Source: Brevibacillus fortis (lineage in GTDB: Bacteria; Bacillota; Bacilli; Brevibacillales; Brevibacillaceae). From it: a stretch of DNA of 64,000 nucleotides. Positions 1 to 9,700 of the stretch are shown here, piece by piece. Positions within the stretch are counted from its first letter, which is position 1; every line of letters starts with the position of its first letter. The translations under genes and the position numbers were made by a program. The notes beneath the pieces are model-generated. The model had not been told where the DNA came from. It ran no database searches and saw nothing but the letters and a program-made list of their open reading frames with translations. The stretch covers positions 62,001 through 126,000 of the forward strand of contig NZ_PXZM01000003.1 of assembly GCF_003013395.1 (NCBI RefSeq). The letters run 5' to 3'.

Positions 1-602
1 TAGTTCTGCCAGTAAGTAAGTGCTTCCTCTTTGTTTTGCTTATCCAGCCATTTGATATATTCGCTGTATGGTTTTGTTGCTTCCCGCGAAATGGGCTCGC
101 CCTTACGAATTGCAGCGTAATAAGCAAGGAGCTTATGAAGCAATACGCCCAAAGACCAACCGTCAACGATGATATGATGGAACGCCCAAACGAATTGATA
201 CTGGTTCTCCCCTGTTTGGAAAATGGCAGCTTTCATCAAAACGTCTTTCGTCAGCTCAAACGTATGATGCTGACTGGTATACGCTTTTATGTAATCGTTC
301 TGTTCATCTATTGGCAAATGAGCAATGTTTTCGAAATGAACAGCAACTTTTCTCTCTTTAAAAACAACTTGTCGAGGTCGCTGCAGGTTTTGATAAACAA
401 ATACGGTGCGCAAAACCTCATAGTTCTCTACGAGCTTGTTCATGCCCTCTTCAAAAATGGGCAGGTGAAAATCACCTTGGAGTTTCGCGGACATCTGGAG
501 GCAGTACGCGCTGCTGTCTGTATCTTTGACAGCATGAAACAACATACCCTCTTGTAATGGGGTTAACGGGTAAATTTTTGCGATATTCTCCTGCTTTTTC
601 AT
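1..602 (-). CDS. tycC: Tyrocidine synthetase 3 (TycC), N-terminal fragment cut by the window edge
   Basis: Only the first 200 or so residues of a nonribosomal peptide synthetase are present; the gene runs off the left end. The protein starts MKKQENIAKIYPLTPLQEGM, the usual opening of a condensation domain, and has the catalytic HHIIVDG motif near residue 150. The start at 602 has a GAGGTG ribosome binding site a few bases upstream. It lies 104 bp behind tycB, which ends in an epimerase, so this should be a D-to-L condensation domain accepting the tetrapeptide from TycB. By analogy with the tyrocidine operon the missing part would hold six modules and the cyclising thioesterase. That part is inference; the identity rests on the A-T-E / three-module-E gene order upstream. 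Confidence 0.85.
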   Translation of the reverse strand, partial: MKKQENIAKIYPLTPLQEGMLFHAVKDTDSSAYCLQMSAKLQGDFHLPIFEEGMNKLVENYEVLRTVFVYQNLQRPRQVVFKERKVAVHFENIAHLPIDEQNDYIKAYTSQHHTFELTKDVLMKAAIFQTGENQYQFVWAFHHIIVDGWSLGVLLHKLLAYYAAIRKGEPISREATKPYSEYIKWLDKQNKEEALTYWQN

Positions 603-641
603 TCTGCACCTCAACTCTGTGATTTATCGATTTAAAGAGGG

Positions 642-684
642 TTCCTCCAATAAAAGTGAAATGTCCCAGCTTTTATTGGAGGAA
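642..684 (-). repeat. Perfect 15-bp inverted repeat between tycB and tycC
   Basis: Bases 642-656 (TTCCTCCAATAAAAG) and 670-684 (CTTTTATTGGAGGAA) are perfect inverted copies with a 13-nt loop. Read in the operon direction there is no T-run after the stem, so it is not a standard rho-independent terminator. One arm carries a GGAGG sequence, but the tycC start is about 40 nt further on and has its own ribosome binding site. It may be an RNA processing or stabilising hairpin between two very large genes, or a partial attenuator. Confidence 0.8.
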
Positions 685-706
685 TAGCATTTCTCTTGTC
701 GAGTGA

Positions 707-3700
707 TTAAATTAATTCCAGGATGTTCTCCAGTTCTTCCATGGAAAGGTCATCATCACCCAGGTCGCTCGGTGTCAATTCTCCACTTTCTTTTGACATG
801 CAATGCTCAATAATATTGAGCAAGTGATTCCGATAGCTGGCTGCCAATTTCGCAATGGTTTCTTCCTTATACTGGAGACTGCTGTAACCAAAACTGATCT
901 GGAGCTTTCCATCCTCAATCATGCCGGAAATATCCAACAAGAATACTCTCTCAGATTCTGGACTGAAAAGCTGACCCGTACCGAGTGGTGAGAACGTAAA
1001 CCCGCCCGATTTTACATCCGAATCAAATTGCCCGAGGTAGTTAAAGCTGATTTCCGGTTGCAGGCAAAATTGCAAGGATGGACGCAGCTTATCCGCCGTC
1101 ATCGTGCGCAAAATCTCGTAACCAATTCCTTTTTTCGGAATATGGCGCAAGCTTTCTTTGATTTGCTTGATTTGGTAAGACAAGTCCTTTGATTTTTCCA
1201 TATCAAGCACAACAGGGAACTGGGATGTAAACCACCCAATCGTTCTGGTCACATTCATTTCATTCTGAATGTCTTCGCGACCATGACCTTCAAGGTTGAT
1301 GACAGCGTAGCTAGTATTCGTCCATTCTTTCACGGTTAATCCCAGCGCAGTCAACAACAGGTCATTCATTTCTGTGTGATAAGCATGATGAACGTGACGT
1401 AACAGGTTTTCTGTCTCTTGAGCAGTCAACTCGACCTTTACTGTACGGGTGTGCTTTTGTTTACGATCAGCTGTGACAAAATCGGTTGGCAACTTTTCTG
1501 CCGTGGTCGTGAGCTCGAGGTTGTGCCAGTAGGAAGCTTCACGTAAAAGCTCATCACTCTCCGCATAGTTTTGCAATTGAGCCGACCAATCCTTGAATGA
1601 ATCTGTCTTTTTCGGCAAGACGATCTCCTGATTATGGAGAGCCTGCGAATAGGTAGATGAAAAATCTTCAAACAAGATGCGCCATGAGACACCATCCACG
1701 ACCAGATGATGGATCGCGATCAGTAAATGGTCCCCTTCTTTTGTGGAGAAGAGTGCCAAGTGGACGAGTGGTCCCTGTTCCAGATCGATACTGCTTTGGA
1801 AGTGATCAGACAACTCCAAAATGTGAGCCACGCTATTTGCATGGTCTTTCAAGTCATACGAATGGAAGCGGAATCGCTCACCTGTCAGCGCTCGATTGAT
1901 TTGCGTGATTGTCTCATTTTCCTGTCTGTATATCATCCGTAACGCATCGTGGTGCTCGACGATTTTATAGAAGGCTTGTTGAACAAGTCCTGGATCAAAG
2001 CCATCCTCGCGGAACAGCATGACAGCCTGATTCCAGTGGTGACGGTCAGTGAAATTGCGCTCAAAGAACCATTTCTGGATGGGTGTCAAGATAATCGCGC
2101 CTTCTACTACTCCCTGATCGCTCTCTCTATTGTTCGGAATGACGTGAACAACGACTTGTTCAATCGACGGATATTGGAACAGTTCCTTCATCGCAAGCGT
2201 CCAGCCTGAAGCGTGCAGACGCGTGGATACCTGAATCGCTTTGATGGAATCGCCGCCCAATTCAAAGAAGTTGTCTTTTAATCCCACTTGTTTGATTCCC
2301 AATACCTCTGCCCAGACTGTTGCGAGTAATTGTTCCAGTTCACTTTGCGGTGCATCATACTCTCGGCCCATATTTTCTTCGTGGCTTGGTTTCGGAAGTG
2401 CTTTGCGGTCAATTTTGTCATTTGGAGTCAACGGCATTTTATCCAGCTGAACAAAGAACGAGGGAACCATATAGTTTGGCAGTTCTTTCCCCATAAATTC
2501 TCGCAGCTGTGCTGGACTTGCTTCCCCATTGGCTACATAGTATGCGCACAAGTACGGTTGCCCGTGGTCATCCAAATGTGTGATGGCCGCCGCCTCAATG
2601 ATCGTCTCATATCGCAACAAAACACTCTCGACTTCGCCCAGCTCTACACGATGACCGCGAACCTTTACCTGATGATCGATTCTGCCGAGGTACTCAATAT
2701 TTCCGTCTGGAAGCCACTTGGCCAGATCCCCGGTTCGGTACATCTTTTCTCCCGGCACAAACGGATTGTCGACGAATTTTTCAGCCGTCAGTTCTGGTCG
2801 ATTCCAATATCCTCTGGCTAGCCCTACCCCGCTGATGCACAATTCACCCATTTGACCAACTGTTTTCAATTGCATTTGTTCATCCACGATGTACAGCTTC
2901 GTGTTCTGAACGGGTTTCCCAATCGTAATGGTCTGACCGACTGGTTCATGCGGCAAAGCTTTCCAGAGTGTCGCGCAAATAGTATTCTCTGTGGGGCCGT
3001 AGCCATTTATATAGGTCACTTTCTCTTTCCATTGCTCTACCAACGCGGTAGAAGCTGACGATCCCGCAGTAATCAGAATACGCAATGACGGCATACGGTC
3101 AGGCTCAAGATAAATGGCATACGTCGGAGGCAACGTGAGAATAGTAATTCCGTTTTTGTGGACGTATTCCTCAAATTTGCGGAAATCGTTGATCGTATCG
3201 CGGGAGATGATATACAAGGTTGCCCCTGTCAATAGAGCCATAAACATATCCCATACCGATGCGTCAAAAGAAATACTCGCAAAATGCCCTGGACGGTCTT
3301 GTGGTGTTACGCCGAATTGATTCTTGAACAATGCTTGCAGATTGGCTGCCCCTTTGTGCTCCAGCATGACGCCTTTTGGATTGCCTGTGGTGCCAGATGT
3401 GTAAATAATATAGGCGAGGTCAGACGGCTTGTTGATGCAAAACAGATTGTCTGCTTGTGACGAATAGCTGTGAGCATCACCCAAATCGATAATGTCTGCC
3501 TGACTGGACACCTTGTGTATCAGGTGAGAATGAGTAAGCACGAGCTTCGCTTGACTGTCCTCGATCATGTAGCGGATTCTTTCTTCTGGATAATCGGGAT
3601 CGACCGGTAAAAAGGCGCCGCCAGCTTTTAAAATGGCGAGTGTGGCAATGACCATTTCCAAGGAACGTTCTACCATCATGACGACGATTTGCGATGGGCC

Positions 3701-6700
3701 TACTCCTCTTTCGCGCAATACGGTGGCTAGCTGGTTCGCTCTTTCATTGAGCTCTTGGTACGTCATCTGATTCTCTTCAAATACAATGGCCGTTTGATCA
3801 GGCGTGCTCGCTGCCAGTTCCTCAAAGAGCTGTTGAATGGTCTGGTCTTCCTTGTACTCTCTGTCTGTATGATTGAACTCCACCAGTAACAACTGCTTTT
3901 CTTCTGCCGTCAGCATCTCAATCGCTTGAAGCTGCTTTTCAGGTTCTGCCGTAACATTACGTAGAATTTGCATGAAATGATTCGACATTCTGTCTACGGT
4001 GTCTCTTCTAAACAGCTTGGTGCTGTACTCTAGTCGCAGTAACAGGTCTGTTTCCCGCTCAGTCAGGTGAAAAGACATGTCGAACTTCGAAATGGCAAGC
4101 GCGCTCGTCGATTCATACGGTTGATAGGTCAGTTGACCCAGTGTTTTTCGATACAACTCGTCGGTTTGCAGAATGAACATCGTGTCAAACAGTGGATTGC
4201 GTCCCGGATCACGTTGAATACCAAGCTTTTCAACCAGACTTTCCAACGGATAATCCTGATGATCATAGGCATCCAAGGCATTCTGCTTGACTTCCATCAA
4301 AAACTCCTTGAAGGTCTTCTCTGCTGTCGGTTTGTTTCTGATTGCAAGCGTATTGACGAACATGCCCACAATCGGTTCCAGCTCAGCTCGCGTCTTGCCT
4401 GAGATTGGCGTTCCGACAACGATATCATCCTGCCCTGTATACTTCGAGAGCAGCACATTGTAGGCGGCTAGCAAAACCATAAACAAGGTCGTTTTCGTTT
4501 CGGCTGCCAGTGCATGTAAAGCTTCCAGCAGAGGTCTATCGGTAGTAAGCACGATTTGGTCGCCTTCAAAGCTTTTCACAGCTGGGCGTGGAAAATCTGT
4601 CGGAACCTCCAAGACAGTGTTATGCCCCTCAAACGCATAGAGCCAATAATCTTCCTGATTCTTGAAGTCATTGGAAACGTTAAAGCGTTTTTGCCAGACA
4701 GAAAAATCCTTGTATTGGATGCGCAGCTCAGGCAAGTGTCTGCCTTGGTACAATTCGGCTAGCTCGTTGAATATGATCGTGACGGATGAGGCATCTGCTG
4801 CGATATGATGCATGTCATAGAGGAGAAGATGGCGTTCATCCGAGATTTTCACCAAGCCCATGCGTATGAGCGGTGAAACAGTAAGATCAAACGGACGGAC
4901 AAACGAATGGAAAATGTCGTCGATCTGATGTTCCTCTGCTTCCCGATACTCGATTTCCACTTCCACGCGGTCGTGAATTTTTTGAACGAGCTGATCTCCC
5001 ACCATCTCAAATGACGTTCTCCAAATCTCGTGGCGGTCTACCAGAGCTTGCAGGGCATACGCGAGTTGCTCACGTACCAGTTTCCCTTCCAACATGATCA
5101 TGCCAGGCGTATTGTAGCTGATACCCGCTCCTTCCAGCTGATGAAGCACGTACATACGCTGCTGGGCGGATGATACCGGATAGTAGTCTTGCGGCTCTGC
5201 TGGTTGAATTGATCTATCTGATGCTTGCTCGCTGTGCTTAATCAACTGGGACAAGGCCCGAACGGTAGGCTGTTCAAAGAAATGCTTCAAAGGGAGATCG
5301 GTTTGAAACTCCCGATGCACATGCGCCACTACCGTCATAGCTTTTAAGGAATGGCCACCCAGCTCAAAAAAGTTATCCATCACTCCAATACCGGAGATGC
5401 CAAGGACGTTTTCCCAAATCTTTGCCAGTGTTGCCTCTACTTCATTAGCAGGCGCGACATACTCCACACTGGTTGTAGGCTTTCCTTCAGGCATCGGCAA
5501 GGCTTTGCGATCGATCTTGCCATTTGGTGTGAGCGGGAAAGCATCCAGTTGAACCAGATAGGTTGGTACCATATACGCTGGTAGCTCTTGAGATAGATGT
5601 GCTCGAAGCGCCGCTTCAGAGATGGTTTCCTTACCAGTGAAATACGCCGTCAGATACGCGTCTCCGCTTCCATCCAGATAGGCAACGACAATCGCTTCAT
5701 TGGTCGTTTCATAGCTGAGCAGAACCGATTCTATCTCCCCGATCTCAATCCGGTATCCTCTCACTTTTACCTGTTCATCTAACCGTCCTGCGAATTCAAT
5801 CGTTCCGTCAGGGAGCCATCTGCCAAGGTCACCGGTCTTGTACATGCGTTCACCCGGCTCAAATGGATTGGCAACAAACTTCTCCTCGGTAAGTTCTGGT
5901 CTGTTCCAATATCCGCGTGCCAAACCGAGTCCGCCTATGCATATTTCTCCCACTACACCGATTGGTAGCAGCTGGTGGGAATGGTCCACGATGTATATGC
6001 TTGTGTTTGCAATTGGCCGTCCAATCGTAATCGGAGCATCTGGCAGTGTATCGCACAAATAGGTGGCAATAACGCTACTTTCTGTTGGACCGTACGCATT
6101 GACAGCAATCATCTGTGGATTCATCTCTTTGCACATCTCAACCAGCTTCGGCGATAGCTTTTCTCCCCCGAGCACAGCCATTTTCATCGGACTGATATCG
6201 TCGGAAGTGCTGCATTCCAAAATTGCCTGGAACAAACTTGGCACGCATAACGTGTAGCTGCAACTCCATGTTGCGATCAGGTTCTTGAGCGCTATCGGAT
6301 CTTTGGCTTCTTCATCCTTCGTCAAGACAACGGTTGAACCGGATAGAATCAACGCAAAGAAAGTAAGGACAAAACCATCAAAGGCAAAGGATAGAGCCAG
6401 CAAACCTCTATCATGGACAGATAAGGCAAACTCTTCTTTGTTCCACGTCACACTGTTGACAATCCCACGGTGCTCCACCATGACCCCTTTTGGCCTGCCT
6501 GTCGTACCAGATGTGTAAATGATGTAAGCCAGATTGGTTGCCGTATGAATCGGATTTAAGTTTGTGGTGATACGAGAATAGTTACTCATATCCTCCAGAT
6601 ATAGGCATTCCACGCTATCAGCAATCTTTGTTCCAAGATGCTCTTGCGTAAGTACCAGACGGGCTTCGCAATCTTCCAGCATATAAGCGATGCGATCATT

Positions 6701-9700
6701 CGGATATTCTGGATCGATGGGCACATATGCTCCACCAGCCTTGAGAATGGCCAGGATTCCAATCACCATTTCCAAGGAGCGAGTTGCCATAATCCCAACG
6801 CTTTGGTCAGCCTTCACTCCTTTTTTCCGCAAAGTACGTGCAAGCTGATTGGCTCTCTTATTGAGCTCCTCATATGTCAATCGTTTGTCGCCGCAAACTA
6901 CCGCGATTTGATCAGGTGTTTTCAGCACTTGTTCTTCAAATAGCTGTGGAAGTGTGCTTTCCAACTGAACAGACTTGAATGTGTCGTTGAAATCGACCAG
7001 CAATTCCTGCTTTTCTGGCTCGGCTAGCATCTCCATCTGATAGAGAGCCACGTCCGTGTTCCGGATGACTTCTTGCAAGATTTGGATATAATGACGCGAC
7101 ATGCGTTCGATGGTCTCCCGCTTGAACAGCTTGGTGCAAAATTCGAAGCAGAACATAAGACCAGCATGGTTTTGGGTTGCTTCAAGCGACAAATCGAATT
7201 TCGCCATTTTGCCCTCTGGCACGTAAGGCGTCACTGTCATGCCTTCGATCTCGATCGGATCGGCATCCATATTTTGCAAAATGAACAAGGTGTCAAACAA
7301 TGGATTACGGCTTCGATTTCGATTGACCGCCAGCTTTTCGACGAGCTCCTCAAACGGGTAATCCCCATGCTCAAAAGCAGCGAGAGTATTGTCCTTCACT
7401 TCTCGTAAAAATTGCTTGAAGCTTTTGGTTGCCACCGGCTGATTTCTCATGGCCAGCGTATTGACAAACATGCCTGTGATGCTTTCCGTGTCAGGGTGCG
7501 TTCTTCCAGCTGTCACGGTTCCGACCACCATGTCCTCTTGTCCGGAGTATTTCGCGAGCAAAACATGATAGGCTGCCATTAGCACCATGTAGAGTGTAGT
7601 ACCCGTATCGGATGCAACTCGCTGCAAACGATCCATCAGCGGTTTTTCTGTATGGAATAGATAACGTTCACCCTCAAAGCTTTGAACAGATGGTCGAGAG
7701 TAATCCAAAGGCAGGTTCAAGACAGGAATTTCACCAGCGAATCGCTCGGTCCAATACGCTTCCTGTTTTCTGAATTCGTCTGACTGTGCCAGACCTTTTT
7801 CCCACACCGCGAAGTCTTTATATTGAATGCGTTGCTCTGGTAAGGATTTGTCTTGATAGATCTGCGCAAGATCATTCAGGATGATTTGCGAGGACACGCC
7901 ATCCGAGATGATATGGTGCATATCGATGATCATGACATGGCGTCGCTCTCCCAGTTTGACCAGTCCAACCCGACTTAATGGAGCTTTTTCCAAATCAAAC
8001 GGACGCATGAAATCCATGATGACTTGATTCAAACGTTCTTCTGTCGCTTCCATGTAGGCGATTGGCAGCTTGCATTCCTGGTGGATGCGTTGAACCGGCT
8101 CGCCGTTGATAGTATGAAAGGAGGTTCGCAGCGAGTCATGACGACTCACGAGGCTGGATATGGCATCCTCCAGCTGCTGCACATTCAATTCCCCATCGAG
8201 TACCGTCACAACGGGCAGATTGTAAACCGTACTAGCCGGATCAAGCTGGTTTAAAATGAGCATGCGCTTTTGCGCAGAGGATACAGGATAATGCTCTTCC
8301 ATGACGACCCGCGGAATAGCGAGATACGTTCCTGCCTCTTCACCTTCCACATACTTGGCGAGTTCTTGAATGGTTGGTCGCTCAAACAATACGCGAAGCG
8401 GTACATCTGCTTGGCAGTCTTTTTGCATCCGGGAAATGAGATGAATCGCTTTTAGCGAATGACCTCCCAGCGTGAAAAAATTATCCTGAATGCCAATCGG
8501 CGTCACGCCTAGTACGTTTTCCCAAATAGCTGCCATCTTCTGTTCCAGTTCGGTTGTCGGAGCGAGGTATTCCGCTCCGTTAAAAGCATTCCCTTCAGGT
8601 ATGGGCAAGGCTCTTCTGTCTGTTTTTCCATTAGGCGTGACCGGAATCCGCTCCAGGTTCATAAAGAACGAAGGGATCATATATTCAGGGAGCGTTCGGG
8701 ATAAGTACACCCGCAGCTCCTCGTTGCTGACTTCCTCTGTCAGTACGACATAGGCGCACAAGTACTTTCCACCAGTCTCATCGGCTCTGTCGATGACTAC
8801 GGCTTCCTTGATTAAGTCGTGGTTGAGCAAGTGCGATTCGATCTCTCCCAGCTCGATCCGATGACCCCTGATTTTTACCTGATGGTCGATCCGCCCTAAA
8901 AACTCGATAGTGCCATCCGGCAACCAACGGGCCAGGTCGCCCGTTCGATACATTCTTTCGCCTGATCGATATGGGTTCTCGAGAAATTTCTCCGCAGTCA
9001 GTTCCAGATTGTGCAAATACCCTCTTCCTACGTTCGCACCAGAGATATACAGCTCTCCAACAATGCCCTCAGGTTTCAATTGCAGCTTTTCATCCAGGAT
9101 ATAAATGCCTGTATTGCTGATCGGTTTTCCGATTGGTGGCAGCTCTGGTATATCCATGCTTGGGTCCATCGTGTAGGTGGTTACCACATGTGTCTCCGAC
9201 GGCCCGTAATGATTGTGTAAAAATACGTGTTGGTTTCGTAGATATTTCTGTAGCTCATGGGTGACGACCAGTTGTTCCCCTGCCGTGATTATGTGCTTGA
9301 CGCAACGCGGGAAGCTTTGCGCATAATCTTTTTCGTTAAAGATAAATTTCAAAAACGATACAGGGAGGGACAAAATGCTGATCTGTTTTTCTTGGATAAA
9401 GGCAAACAGTTTTTCTACATGTCGTCTCATCTCATTCGTGATGAGATAGAGCTGTCCCCCAGAAAGCAGCGTAGAGAAAATCTCCTGGTAGCAAACATCA
9501 AAGCTGCATGTGGTATACTGCAATACTTTTTCATGAAAATCGATGTTGGTCTTGGTGAACGTAAAGTTCATCAGATTTGCCATGTTTTTATGCTCAAGCA
9601 TGACGCCTTTTGGTTTCCCCGTCGTTCCTGAGGTGTAGATGATATAAAACAAGTCGTCTGGATGATTGAACGTTTCGACAGACGCACTGTTCTCTTCCCA

